From the NCBI GenBank assembly GCA_013365325.1, contig JABVXV010000015.1, positions 124,001 through 188,000 of the forward strand: DNA of 64,000 nt, read 5' to 3'. The first letter of the stretch is position 1, and each line of letters begins with the position of its first letter. Shown piece by piece: positions 1 to 13,559 of the stretch. Source of the stretch: Dipetalonema caudispina. Taxonomy: Eukaryota; Nematoda; Chromadorea; Rhabditida; Onchocercidae. Both the position numbers and the translations under genes were made by a program. The notes beneath the pieces are model-generated. The model was given only the letters and a program-made list of their open reading frames with translations, was not told where the DNA came from and did not search any database.

Positions 1-1414
1 TCCTTCCCTCTCTCCCGCTCTCTTTAATAAAAGATTGTCAATTTGTTTTCAATAGAAGCATCTCAGTCGTAATTTTCAATCGGATGAACTTTCGTTGTTT
101 TGTATTAATTAAATTGCACCATTCATCCCCAAAAATTTTTACCACTTTCTCAAAATTGGACGATGAAAACTTTGTTAAATCCATTGATTATATTCGTAAT
201 AATTTTTTTTTTTTTTACCATTGTGGTACATTATGCGTATGAATTCATAATATTGTTATTCATTCCGTGGATTTGTTCACGTCTATTCCACGTATTCGAC
301 ACTTCTTATTGATTACTGATTAATTTCACTTCACCACGATGTTGTTTTTTTTTTGTATAAAATAGAAACATTGTTTTCGGAATTTTATTCAGCAAGTTAA
401 ATTCAGTAAATTATAATTGTAGGGTCATATTATTATGGGAGTTTTCTCGTATCGCTAGATCACGTATTTTGATTAAAGAACAAAAAGGATTGTGACAATA
501 CCGCCGATAACCTTTTGGACTACCTCACAGAATTTTTTTTTTTTTTTTTGCGATTCTGGGAGTGAAAATTAAAATGTGCCTTGGATAAATGCTTCAATAA
601 AGAAGTGAACTGATGATACTTACTTTGAATTTACTCAATCCTTTTGCTTATTTCATTGCTACCTTCCCGAAATTTTTTGCTGATTTCTAAATGGACCTTC
701 TCAGGTTGGCGTTTATGCCAAAATGGATTATTATTTTACGTATGCCAAGGATTAATAGAAATTGCTTGATAATTTATGAACTATTATCAAGGAAAGGAAA
801 GTCGATGAATGAGATTATCCAAATTGATTTCGTTTTCTGATAAAATAATAAGTTGCAAATGCTCCAACAAAATTTCACATTAACAAAATGAATTATCAAG
901 AAGATAAGATTGAATGAATTCATCTTTACCCAATCCAAACGTGAATTCAATGATTTAGTGAACGGCGTTTTGACGAAAAATACGCGAAAGGTACCCCATG
1001 GATGAAAAAATTTATCGCATTGTCTTCATTCGATTTTATTTATAATACATATTTATGCAAGATATATCAAATTTTTTCAGCATTCATTAAGGTGAAATAG
1101 AAGAATTAATGTCTACTTACTTATTAATTTAAGTAAATCGTAATTTATTTTTAATTCAAATCAAAAAATTCCTCAAATCCTATATCGCTTATATCATTGA
1201 GCTTGTTGATATTATCAATGCAATGTTACACAAATTTAACTAGTTGTTAACCTTACTGAACCAATGAAAGCAAAAATATTCGAACGGATTTATTGTTTAA
1301 ATTTGTACCAACAATAAAACTTTTCATTTAATCATATTTCTGTAACGCATTACTGATAACACATCTATCCCTAATAGTTTCATTATCATGTGGCAGTGTT
1401 AATATTTTATCACC
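1..1414. other. 3' flank of receptor kinase gene, no gene seen
   Basis: This is AT-rich non-coding sequence lying downstream of the minus-strand kinase gene, whose stop codon is at 1415-1417. Both strands are broken by frequent stops. I saw no exon with convincing splice borders and no RNA gene. T homopolymers occur near 201-217, 341-355 and 532-549. Confidence 0.6.
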
Positions 1415-4400
1415 TTAATCTTCATGTTTATCTATTGATGGAGTATTATTGAATGTATCATTCGTTTTCATCTTTTTGACTTCAGGCATTACAGATGCCG
1501 AATTGTTTTCTATCGTCTCCTTAGAGTCTTTCTGTAAATGTGCGATGATAATTGATCAGATCGAAGAAAAAATTCTTAATTTTGTGACATCTAAAAGGAG
1601 ATCAACTATGCAATGAAAGCAACAAATACTAGGCTGATAAGGCCAAAAGAATGCTTAATATATCTATGCTTGCGAGGACATTTAAATGATTACTCGAAGG
1701 ATAATATTTAGGAAATCGCTATCAACTTATTCTTCCGAGTAAATACTTTTAAATTTTCGCCCCAAATTAGTAACATACTTTTTATGAGTGTTTCAGTTCA
1801 GTTATAAAATTTCGTTTAGAAGATCAGTCAATAAAAGTCAGCTGAACAAAAAAATCATACCAAAACATCTGTTTCATATATTACATTATAATAATCCCGT
1901 TGATTGTCAAGTTTTAAATATGAATATTGATCGGTAATATCTTCCAATTGACTGGCCAATTTTTGTCGAATATTTCCAAAATCAGGTCTCAACGATGGTT
2001 CCTGTGCCCAGCAACTACGCATTACTTCATAGCTGTAAAAGATACCATATTAATTTTCATTTAATGTAAAATTGATGATTTACCGACGTTAAATGTAAAT
2101 TCTTCCCTTTTCCTCTTGAAATTAAAAATCAAACTATACCCATTAACTTTCTAAGATAAACATATTTCAGTATTGTATGATTTTATACGGTCTTTCATAA
2201 ATAAAGCTAAATTTACTAGTTATTAGGACAGTTATCCGGTTGATCCATTCGTCCACCAGCATCCAAATATTCCAACATATCATCGGGTTGTATGCCTGGA
2301 TACGGTGAACCACCAAGTGTAATGATTTCAAACATTAATATACCGAATGACCAACTGAAATTTGGATCGAATTCATTCAAATTTTGAAATATTTCAACTG
2401 TAACTTCCTACTTAATGCTTGTTAACATTTCAAAAGAAGAATTCTGTTGAACAAAGCATTGTAATCTCATGGATTCTACTTCAAATGAACACATCTACGT
2501 GTTACTTCATCGTTCTATTATAACATTATGTTTGTTATCACGTTATCACGTTTGAATCTTGCAATCATGCTATACATTTTATCTCCATTAATAGTTTGTA
2601 ACAAAAAAAAAAAAAAAAATTCAATGCTAACACATCTGATTGTGTAGTAAATTCATAATGTTTGATAGCTTCTGGACTCATCCATTTCACCGGTAATCGT
2701 CCACCCTTGCTTTTATAATTAGCACAATCACGATAAATATATCGACATAATCCAAAATCACCAATTTTTGCATTTGTCCTATCATGTACTAATATATTAC
2801 GTGCAGCTACATCACGATGTACGAAACCTTTTTGGCTAAGATATTCCTAAAAAAAAAAAAAAAAAAAAAAAAATAATAATTCTTTTTGATTAATTATTAT
2901 CAGATATATTTAAAAATTTGATTTTAAATGATTAAAAGTTTAAACTTTGATATAATCCTAAAATATCTTTTCTCTTCGTACTATCAGTAAAATGTTAAAG
3001 GCAATAAGCGAAAAAAAAAGATGAAATTCTATAATTAGATATAATATTTACCAAGCCATAACTAATTTGCACAGCAAACATTAACAGTTGTTTTAGTGTT
3101 ATCACTAAATCCGTATTTAACTTTTCATTCAAATTCGGTCCATCATAATCGATACCCATTTCGGTGAGCTGAAACAATTGTAGTATTTGATAACATTAAC
3201 ACATTTAAAAAATTTTTAATAATAAAAACTAGCTAGCATACATTATTTCAATTGGTAATATGATTTATAACTAATAAATTTTATTAAGGATCAATAATTC
3301 ATATACAATATCCGTCTTCGTCAATTTCGGTTCAATCTTTTCCTTTTCTCTTTCCCTCTTAAGTTAAATTGGTAGTTTCAAAGCAAAATTTTATATCATA
3401 CTACTGCAGAAATTTCTAAAAAATTCTGATTAAAATTCTAAAACTGAAAGAAAATCTTGCATGGACAATGTCCACAAGTAATATTAACAAGAAAATTTTC
3501 TATTTTTTTTTTTTTTTTTTTTTTTTGATTTGAATTCATCACAACCTTCATCATATAAGCACAACGTTTCCTTAAAAAATGCAATAGATCGCCATCCGAG
3601 CAATATTCAACAATTAAGCAATAAGGTTCTGTTTCTGTGATACATGCCAACATATTGACCAATCGTTCGTGATAACCCAACGTCTTCATCAATGAAATTT
3701 CATTGAGAAATTCACTTTTCGATAGCTGATCGGCATATTCTGCAACAATTTCATATAGCTATCACAAGAGATTTAATCAACAGTGGTGTAATTATCACTG
3801 GATGAAAAGTGATGTAAGTCTTGAAGTCCAGAGTTTGGTACATATTTTAGAAGAATTATTATCATATTGGATATATTAGTGAATGAAATAGATGATATGT
3901 GGATTGATTGAGTTAAATTAAGTGTATGAATGTTAAATAAATCCAAAAGAATCAGTGCTTATGTCTTAGAGAGGTCAGAAATGTTTTATTTTGGAAATGA
4001 AAAAGAAGAATGGTACTCAAAGAACTAAATAAAATTCTTTGCTAAGCTAAAAATTGGGAATAAAAATAAAATTCATTAAAAGTTAGACATTTTCACTGTT
4101 CCATACTTGCTTCAGTGAAATTAAAACATTAAATGCATTTCAATTACAAAATTCTGGAATTTATAGACATATTTGTTAGAAGCATAAAATGTATGAATAC
4201 GAAATCTAATAGCAAAGAAAAGTTGATAAAATTGACAAAAGCAATATTTGAAACGTCAAAAAGATTCGTGAACATTTTAAATGTGAATTAATTGTTAATT
4301 ATTCAAGCTATTATTGCAATATCACTTCACGAGTTATCAGTTTACTTATTATTTCCATGAACTTTAACATCAAGATACGAAAGATAACTTCTAAATGTTT

Positions 4401-7400
4401 GATATGTTAAGACAGATTCAGATATTTTCGTTTTGAAAAAAAATTTTAAATTGTAGTAAAAAATTATGTCCGTAGTTTTTCTGCGCGTAGAAAAATAAAA
4501 ATAATAAACGCAATATGAGAAAAGAGGCCAAATACATGAGGAGACAGGTCAAGTGTCAGTCGAGAGAAATATTTCAACCAGTAGAGGTAAAGATTTATTG
4601 AAGAGGCTAAGGAACATTTGCAATTCCTTATCATGCAATTTCATTATTAATCAGTATAAACTCATCACCAAAAACTCTTCAACAAGTATTTTACCCAAAC
4701 TTCAGACAGCATTAAATGTTTGCTTGAGTTCAATGGATGACATCAATTTAGGGAGACAACCTATGATCATATTTTCTACTAAGTCATTTCAAATTATTCA
4801 TTTTTGAAAAGGAATTGAATGTTAAAATTAGCAAAAATTTAAATTAAGCTGAAGGACAAAACATAAAAATAGGTTTATCTAAGCAACAAACTTTGAATTA
4901 CATATTACCAGATGATAATAAACTTAAAGAAAAGAGTAGTGAGTTAGCGATTAGATAATACTATCATCATCTTCCTTACCTAGCAGCTTTTTCACAGCTA
5001 CATCGCAATTTTCGGCTCTCATAAGATTGATACCCAGGGTAGATTGAGCATTCTTGTTACCTTTCGCAATACCAATCAATCGACCTTTGTAAACTGATCC
5101 AAATGCACCCGAGCCAAGCTTTTGATCATCATAAATGATAAGATTTCGACGTTCCAACTCCCATACATCTTGCCTGCATATATTACAGTATCATTTATAA
5201 TTGCTATTAGCTTAGTGGTTCTTTGTTTGCTTATCAAAAATTTCCTTTTAAAGCATCGGATAGGAATAATTACCGTACAGTTTTGGAAAAATAGCATGCA
5301 TATGTGATGTAGGTAAGATCGGTTTGACAAAGTTATGATTAAAATAGGCCTAGCAAAGCTGCGCTTAATATGCGATTTGGCTCATTAGCATCAACAAGAG
5401 TATATTGAAAGCCTTGGTAATAATGCAAATTCCGATAATACTACTCATTAGCTAAAAGTCTATACCATCTACTGAGAAATAAGAGCTAAATTACAAAAGT
5501 GTTCCTTCACCCACCGTAAAGCTTTGTACTTAAAATTTTATTTCCAAAATATGGAAATAAACATTCATGCTTCTCTACAATTTATCAAGTTTCAACTTAT
5601 TTCAGTTCTGTCACTTACTTAAATTAATCTCTTCATTAGCTTAATATCGAATTCTTCAAATTATATAAAATGCTATATTAACAACAGGAACAGTAATCTT
5701 GGGAAAATTTTAGAAGGGAAATCTTGTGAACTTTAAAAGTTTATATTTCTCCAGTTAAAATACTCATTAGTTAGTGATTTACTGCTGATTATTAATTATG
5801 AATTGGTATTAATTAGTAACTCATTACTAATTGTTGGTAATTCATTCCAAAAATTTAATTATGACTAACTTTTTCGGTAAATTAGTATATCTTAAATCGT
5901 TGTTGTATTTCATTTGTTCAAGTTTTAGCCGATGCATTTTAATTTTGGCATTTTGCTTTCGCTGAATCCAAATAAATGTGCCAACAAGAAGCAACAGAAG
6001 AGTTGCTGTACTACCAGCAATAACACCCGTTAATAAGCCTGGACGGTGTTTCTTAAATGCTGTAAATACCATTTGTGAGAGTTTAAATGAGAATTTAAGC
6101 TGAAAAAAATTCATTGCTTTTAGCATTTTAAGAAGATAAATTATAAGGACAGATCAGATAAATCATAAGCGAACTAAACGATATGTAATGAATGATAAGT
6201 GATAAAATATCCTCTTTCTTGCTTCCTAACAATTCTTTCTTTCAAATAAATTAAAATCATAAAAGTTGTACTGAAATTGAATGATGATGATAGCATCTAT
6301 TGCCTCTTTGATCATAACTTATATACTTATATCGTAAGTTACGATATAAGTATATAAGTTACGATTTGTAATTGTATTATATTACAACAAACCTGCAGAA
6401 TCAATGAATATTTTATTGGCTTTTGACTTCATTCCCAATGAAACGCCATTTACTTCCGGAAATGTCAAATTACGAGGATCAATAACGGCGCATATTGTCA
6501 CACCGTATAGTTTGTTCATTCGTAAATTTGTTATTATTATTGATGCATTTACAAGGTTCAATTTCACCTGATATAATGCAAGATATAATTTAAAAAAAAA
6601 AGTAAAATGACAACAGTCATTCAGTTGGTCAGTTAGCTTAATCAATTAATTAATTAGCATGAGTAAAAAGTAATAATAAATCCAATTAAATGTTTCAATT
6701 TTTCATATTCAATTAAATCATATGGAAAAAAATCGAACTTAAAGTTTACCGCACATGTCCCATCACGATTAAATTTTGGACAATTTGTCGCATTACCCAA
6801 AATGTGGCGCATATTAACACCAAGCAAATCTACCTGAAACATACTATTATCATCACAAAAGATAGATCGATTAAAATATTTCGAAAAATGGTACAATTTT
6901 TATGATATTTGTTTATAACTTTATCTAATATACAATTATAATGCAAAATGTATATATTATGAGGTCATATATGAGCAGAAATTTTGAAACAGCTCGTGAA
7001 AAGAGTAATTAATGTAATTGACACTTCGACATATTCCCATATTTATTTGTTTGATTTTAAGTTGCATAAGAAATTAAGGTAAGAAGGGAATAATACTTAA
7101 ATATTTACTTAAATAATATAAATAATATAAGCTAAGTAAGCAGAAAAGACTAACATCAATTTCTCGATCAAATGGTTCAGCATCGCCATAAAAAGCTACG
7201 AAATAGAGCGGCTTTTTTTTCATTAACAAAGAGCGGAATGTTACATTGACAGTTATATTACTGTTAATATTATTTGGATTGATGCGATCATTAAGAATCC
7301 GATAATTGAATCCTTCTACCTGACCACACATTGGTGGATGATGTATCAATGGATTATCATTACATGGACTGTTCTGTACGGTAGCACAATCTTAAACAAA

Positions 7401-10400
7401 AAAAAATTTTAATTTCATCAAGAATTTCGATCATTAAAGTGGGTATACTTCTGTTAGACTGATTAATAACAGGTGATAAATTATCTTTTAACTGACAAAT
7501 TGCTCGTTATTCATTTATATTTGATTAAGATATCTTAAATAGCATTCTTCTAAATTTTGGAAAAAATTCGAATAGTGAATGATTATGAAACTTTTTTCAA
7601 TTTAGAAAAATACAAATCATTTTTTGAATCATTGTTGGAAAATTCCATATTCCATCTATTGTACTAAATTTATATATTTAAAATTTGCTCTTTAATTTAA
7701 CTTCAATTGTAAACTAAATTACTTAATTTCATCCTTTTATAGTTATCGATCTGAATTGCGTTTGATTAGCTGTTGAAGATAAGATACCATAGATAAATAC
7801 AAACACTGACTTATTTTTAATGGTTTCATTGAATTTTGATTGAAATCATTGTTTGCTTTCGTAGTACCACAACGATAACTCCGAACTCCACTAACATAAT
7901 ATAAGAATTGACATTTACGATACATCAAATCTGCACCAAATTCAGCAACTAAAGTTCGTGGCTCCTCACTTTTCTCCTAAAATTCATTACATTAGGATTA
8001 ACAATGATTTAGAATATATATATATTACAATGACATATTATAAATCATTGTTAATCCTAATGGAATTAAGTATGAATAGTCATATTTAATTACATTAGGA
8101 TTAACAATAATTTATAATATATCATTTCAATACATATATATGTATATATATAATAAATCATCTTTCGATGAAAGTTGAATTTACTTAAAAATGATTTAAT
8201 AGGAAGAATTTGAAAGAAAAATAAAACTAACGAATTCTGGTGCTGGTACTGCTTTCGACAAATCGGGAATATTACAGCTTACCATATGGAAGAGTAAATC
8301 TATCTTTATGTCCTTTTCACCCAATGGCCAATCTAAAACCCAGAAAATTTCAAATCACTATTACCACTGAAATTTAAACACTTCAATTAATAAATGAAAA
8401 TCCATTTGCTTAACCAATTCTCAAAGTAATTTGAGGTAAAGCTGGGTGTTTTGAGATTTATTGGAAACAATTTAAGGTAAAAAAAAAAAACCAAAATGAT
8501 GATATCTTCCAATTGGTTGTATTGTATTAATTATTTACAATGTGTTTCAAAAACAAGCATTAGAGAAAAATATAAATCACAGGTAGCTATAAAATAGAAC
8601 ATACTTACTGTATTTCGGTGCAGCATACTGTAGAACTAATTTAATGGTTCCGTTGGAATGGTAACCTTTTTCGCTGAATGACTGATTCTGCAAAAATTGA
8701 TTTTCATCGATTATAATATAATCATTTATAAGCTGATGGAAGTCTTAGAAAAGATTTCAAAATTACATCTCTTTTAAGAATCCTTTTATAGTTCATGCCT
8801 GACTTATAGCTTCTAAACTATCTGGAAAAAAAAACTGATCGGAAAATTCCCATAAATTTGAAAATTTCGACTCTATTTCAAACATCATTGCACTTTTTAC
8901 ACAGGGAAATCTGAAATATCAATTTTATTGGTAACCATAATTATAAATAACTTCGTAACTTTGGTAAAATTTCAAGTTGTAGAATTTTAGTTAATGGAAT
9001 TGGTCAAACAATCCAAGTGCGGTGAAAAACTGCAATAATGATCAATGTATCAAACAAATAAAATCAGCAGATTTTCAACATTAGCAAATTTCACTTACAA
9101 TGTATTCCATAGAATAAATGGTTAGATTCTGTACAATGTCGGGTGATGTCGCAGGAATTTCTTCTACGTCACTGAAATTGCTTACTCCTCCACTTGTCAC
9201 TGATGCAACTCGAAATAACAATGAATTACAAAAATTTGCTTCAGATTTCGTGTAATTTAGTAGCGATGCTGTAGTTGTAAGCTGAAAATGATATTTTAGA
9301 ATGCTATTTTTGTCATGGAAAGATAAAAATTATTTCTTTCTTCTTCAATTCTCTGATACATTTAAAATACCATTTCACTCATTCCGAGATCTAATTTAGT
9401 AGATAGATTTAAAGTTTTATTTGTGAACTCTAATTTTTCAGTTCAAAAATTATGAGGATTTTAAGGGTATTGAAAACATAAAAGAGAACACTGTAATGGA
9501 TCATTAAACTGCAAATTAAAAGATTAAAATATCAAATACATCCAATAAATAGGAAATACTTTGAGACTGAATTTCGTTATCTCCCAGAATGAAATAAATG
9601 AAAATACGACAAGATACATTGATATCTGTTAACGATTATATCTTAAGCAAAAATGGCTATATTTTATTCCAACACACAATTTAATATCGTACTATCAGTA
9701 TGAAATTTTAAAGGTTAACAGTTTCTCAATAATGTCGTCGATAATTTGATGTAGTACAACAAACTGCTAAAAATTAACATTCTTTATAAAGTTTGTAACA
9801 AAATAAAATTGTTAAATGTAAACTTACAAAATCATTGCTATACTCATTGTCCACAAATTTGTCCCTCATTTCCAATAAATATAATATTCCATCACCATCC
9901 CATGTAATATTAATGGAATAAGAGGGTGTGTAAGCCCATTTAATATGTGTGGGTATTTCCGGTCTTGGCCCTTCATTTAAATTACCACCACATGTCTTCC
10001 AGCAAAATTCCTTATCTCGAACTTTATCACCCTGTAAAAATTTGACATAACACAAAATATCCAATAAACTTTGGCAATATTTCTATAAAGCTTTCTTTAT
10101 TCTTTTTTAAGAAATTTTGAAATTTTATTACTTTGCAAAATTCTATTGCCATTTTTTTTTTTCTTTTAAATGACTATGAACTGATATTATCTGCAAATTG
10201 ACAGCAAGCTTTGTTGCCTCTTACTTTCTTTCCTTGAGATCACTGTAAATTATTTATTAAATGAAATTATGACCTCAATCATTCTTCCCTCAATTTTTCA
10301 TCCTATCAAGTATAAAAGTATCAGATCGTACGTATCTCAATGACTGTAATGAAAAAAAACTAAAAACGAAATAGGAGTAATAGAGATAAAGAAAAATAAA

Positions 10401-11161
10401 TTATTTGATCAAATAGAACTCCTTTTTTGGAAATGTAAATTTATATATTTTTTGAATATATTTACTTAAAAAAATGAAAGAAAAATTACTTTTCAAGTAA
10501 CCAATTTTAGTATAAACTTACGCAAAGATCATTTGCCATATTTTTCTCACACTGTTCTTCACAATAGTTTGAAGATTGCTGAAAATTTATCGCATTAATT
10601 GTCTCTTCCCTCAAAACATTTTTTCCTTTATCCTTTCCTAATTCAATGGTTTTTTCTTTTTTCTTTACAAATATTTTTTTTCGCCTATACTTTTTCGGAA
10701 CTACTTTTCATTTCATTTGAAGCATTTAAAAGTATAAACTCTTTTGAAAATTTAAATATTACTACTTTTGAACATCCAAAAACAGTTGAATTTGCAACAT
10801 TATAAATAGAAAAATATTGTCAGAAAAAATTTTAAAGTATGACATATTATAGCCGATTTAGAATATAGCAGTTGGTAAAATTCTAAAATTAAATCTTTTA
10901 TGATTAGTAGCTAAGCTAAATTGAAAGTGTGATCAATGATGAAATGCTTGTCACAAGTAATTAAAGCAAATTAAATTATTATTGCATACATTTGAAGAAA
11001 ATAATGCTATAATTATCATGATATGATACCTTATCATCGAGAACACATTTGGCGATGCATCTCAACTGACAAATACGCACTCGTGATAAGTCCGAATTGA
11101 CAATATTTCCGCCATTTATTAGTGGGATGATAAATAAGAGCAATATCCATAATTGATACAT
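1415..11161 (-). CDS. Receptor tyrosine kinase, 18 exons, about 917 aa
   Basis: Single-pass receptor tyrosine kinase expected at the plasma membrane. Exons: 11161-11030, 10578-10522, 10031-9828, 9281-9099, 8687-8609, 8332-8232, 7976-7811, 7390-7155, 6833-6750, 6567-6393, 6059-5870, 5173-4980, 3739-3546, 3168-3052, 2846-2632, 2354-2217, 2032-1861, 1531-1415. All phases agree. The N-terminus has a signal peptide ([14 protein letters not shown]), then a Cys-rich stretch (residues ~35-80) and at least one fibronectin III-like region starting near [12 protein letters not shown] membrane span lies at ~480-500 ([20 protein letters not shown]). The kinase domain runs ~553-850: GSGAFGSV glycine loop, VAVKK lysine, HRDVAARN catalytic loop, DFG, MSPEA and RPDF. 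All catalytic residues are present, so it should be active. The tail of ~65 residues is polar. A longer in-frame start exists at 11239, but the downstream Met begins a cleaner signal peptide. The exon 7 donor (7811) and exon 13 donor (3546) are the least certain junctions. I cannot assign a ligand or named subfamily. Confidence 0.92.
6315..6361. repeat. Perfect 23-bp inverted repeat with 1-base spacer
   Basis: Arms 6315-6337 and 6339-6361 are exact reverse complements around a single G, giving a 47-base near-palindrome. It lies in the kinase intron between the exons at 6393-6567 and 5870-6059. The transcript could fold into a long hairpin here. Confidence 0.9.
7990..8114. repeat. Inverted plus direct copies of a 22-bp element in an intron
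   Basis: Positions 7990-8011 and 8041-8062 are perfect reverse complements (core attaggattaacaatgattt). A third, slightly diverged copy in the first orientation lies at about 8093-8114. All three sit in the kinase intron between the exons at 8232-8332 and 7811-7976. It resembles a small foldback or MITE-like remnant. Confidence 0.8.
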
Positions 11162-11239
11162 TAGCAGCAATGGTTCGAATCGTAGAAACCCTCCATTCGA
11201 TATCGTTAAAATTGGCTTTTCTTCATTTAAAATATTCAT

Positions 11240-13022
11240 TTCAACGTAAAAAGAAGCGATACGTTGTGAGCTTTGTTTTCTTTTCTTTTTGTAATATTAC
11301 ATTACATATTTCATTTGTTAAAAGTTCAAAGTACTAATCTTTAGAAGATTTAGGACAAAAATTTTTTTTCTCCAAAAATTTTCGCAAAAATTCATAACAG
11401 AAATGATCAGATATCAATGAAAATTGGTTCAATGTAATAGTCTAATAAATATGCACAATGTTAGAATTATCTTCAAAATTACAATCAAAAAAAATAAACT
11501 ATTCAATTAAATGTATGTTTCTCGGCTGTAAGATTTCGTTATGTTATTGAATTAAAATTTATATAAAATCTATGCAAACCAAATTAAAAGTATTTTGTCA
11601 GAGCAATTTGTTTAATAACCCTTAACATATATTTTCCACTTTTTAGACAACTTTCTTATCAAACTTTCTCCATACGGTAAAAATCCTTCCTTTCTTATTG
11701 CAAATTTTCTTAGATCAGAAATACCAATCATTTTAGTGCGATAATTTTTATTGTTTAAATGATAATGATTTCTTTCCAATCTTTCTTTAACCTAAACAAT
11801 TCATGAAAAATCTATCAAAAATACAGAATTTAAAAAAATAAAAAAGATATTTTTTTCTTGAGAAATAATTTCGTGTCAATTGATGGAATTGCAAAATAAT
11901 ATGGAACAACAAATTTCGATAAATATAAAAAGATTTCACGTGTAATTCTAAATAGGATAAATTCGGAAAAAAGTTAATCATTGATGATATTAATTAACAC
12001 TTCATGAAAAGTGATGCATTTCACATTTCAATACACAAAAATATATTTAAGAAAAATGATTTTGCACTTTATGTTGATGCATTAAGCAAAGGAACCATTT
12101 AACTATTGAGCAAAATCGATCGTATAAATTCGACAAATTAATATCGACCATTTAAGGATACTTTCGATTGCGAGAAGATTCCTCTAAGAACTTACGTTCA
12201 TTGAACTTTGCCCTAATCATATATGAGATTGCAAAGTTCCTTAATAAAAATTTTGTTTAAGGTAAAATGAGCAGAAAATGATCTAATATTACCAATGATA
12301 CAATATTGAAAACAATAAGCTAATTTAGTCCTAAAAGAAAATTTCTCCAAAAATGGAATGAAATAGCAGAATGATGATCTAATTCAATAGAATAAGACAG
12401 AATTTAAAAAATAAGAAATATTTGGCAACTTTTTTTTTAACAAACTTTCATTAATTCCATAATATATAACAATTATCATGATTCTCAGTACTGGATAAAA
12501 TATAGTTTTGGAATTTAATCCGACATTGTTAATTTATGCGTAATTGTAAGATATGCATATTTTCTTATGTTGACATCTTCTTTGTCCAATGAATAATATT
12601 TGAAAAGTATTCCAAGGTCTGATATTTCCGACTTTAATTTTGCTCAAATATTCATAAATTTCTAAAACTACTAATATTACCTTTACAGTTATCAACTTTT
12701 GCATTAAATTTAATTCATATAAATTTTATACTAAAATGATGCAAATTATCACATTCCAAGGATTAATATTCAGATGAAATGGATGAAATGATAAGAAGAT
12801 GATAAATACATTATCGATTTAAGTTTTAAGGCAATAGTTTTTCTCATTTTTTTTTTTCCTTACAAAAAAGAATTAGAAGTTCATTGTTATGTATCAATGA
12901 AATTAAGAAATATTGTGCAAAACGAAAAATATATTTTGAAAATAGAAAAGAAGAAGAAGAAGTATATGCGAGTAAATGAGAACCATATATCTTTGCATCG
13001 ATATTTGCGCCAATAGAACTGT
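11240..13022. other. 5' flank of the kinase gene, no gene seen
   Basis: AT-rich sequence upstream of the minus-strand kinase start. It should contain the promoter, but I recognise no specific element. The short ORFs here lack splice context and look like chance openings. Confidence 0.5.
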
Positions 13023-13031
13023 CTATTGGCG
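13008..13031. repeat. 10-bp stem-loop (GC-rich stem)
   Basis: CGCCAATAGA (13008-13017), loop ACTG, then TCTATTGGCG (13022-13031): a perfect 10-base stem with a 4-base loop in an otherwise AT-rich area. It overlaps the stop codon of a minus-strand small ORF (13023-13157). Confidence 0.7.
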
Positions 13032-13157
13032 TAACAATTCTACGACAGTTGACAATAACAGTAATGATGAGAGAAGAAAGATTGCTGTACCCGATACATT
13101 CCACAGCATCGCAACGAGCTCCATACGAACATTCTTGTCACAAATTGAAGATTTCAT
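13023..13157 (-). CDS. Candidate small ORF with hydrophobic segment, 44 aa
   Basis: The minus-strand ORF starts at ATG 13157 and stops at TAG 13023. It carries a strongly hydrophobic stretch (GTAIFLLSSLLLLSTVVELL) after a short polar N-terminus (MKSSICDKNVRMELVAM). It could be a small membrane peptide, or a first exon encoding a signal peptide, with possible GT donors inside the last codons. I found no partner exon. The overlapping plus-strand frame is also open (12976-13194) and ends near a good donor (GTAAGG at 13160), so strand assignment is not secure. No homologue is recognised. Confidence 0.25.
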   Translation of the reverse strand: MKSSICDKNVRMELVAMLWNVSGTAIFLLSSLLLLSTVVELLRQ

Positions 13158-13250
13158 CGGTAAGGAATCATTCAGCAATTTTCACTACTCCTAAGTAGAA
13201 AATAGATTCGGAACAGGTTTTCGGATATATTTAAGTACTTTTAAAGACGG

Positions 13251-13310
13251 ACACAGAGACAGACAGACAGACAGACACATACATATATACACATATTTAT
13301 ATATACAGTG
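13251..13310. repeat. (CAGA)n / (CATA)n microsatellite
   Basis: An uninterrupted ACAG/CAGA tetranucleotide run (~13251-13278) is followed by CATA/TATA-rich dinucleotide sequence. It is intergenic. Confidence 0.8.
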
Positions 13311-13559
13311 TATCGTGTACCCACACTCTGTACAAAGACATATAACGCGACATTTATCACCGAATCGGCACGATACATAGCTCGATTAACCTCTATTGAC
13401 ATTACTAAAGATATGCCAAAAGTTGTCTAGGATAATCATCGTTTAACATTTGGGAGAAGAAAGGTTTGCTAAACTGACCGCTGTCCATCAAATGTACCAA
13501 AATGATTGTTTTGATATTACTGGTGATGGTGTTGGTGGTAGTGGTAGCAATGTAAGTTA

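Noticed and set aside
10599..10805. 68-codon plus ORF rich in Phe
   Set aside because: T-rich intron sequence of the kinase gene with no coding signal.
12844..13104. 86-codon minus ORF near 13 kb
   Set aside because: Different frame from the hydrophobic small ORF and no splice or domain support.
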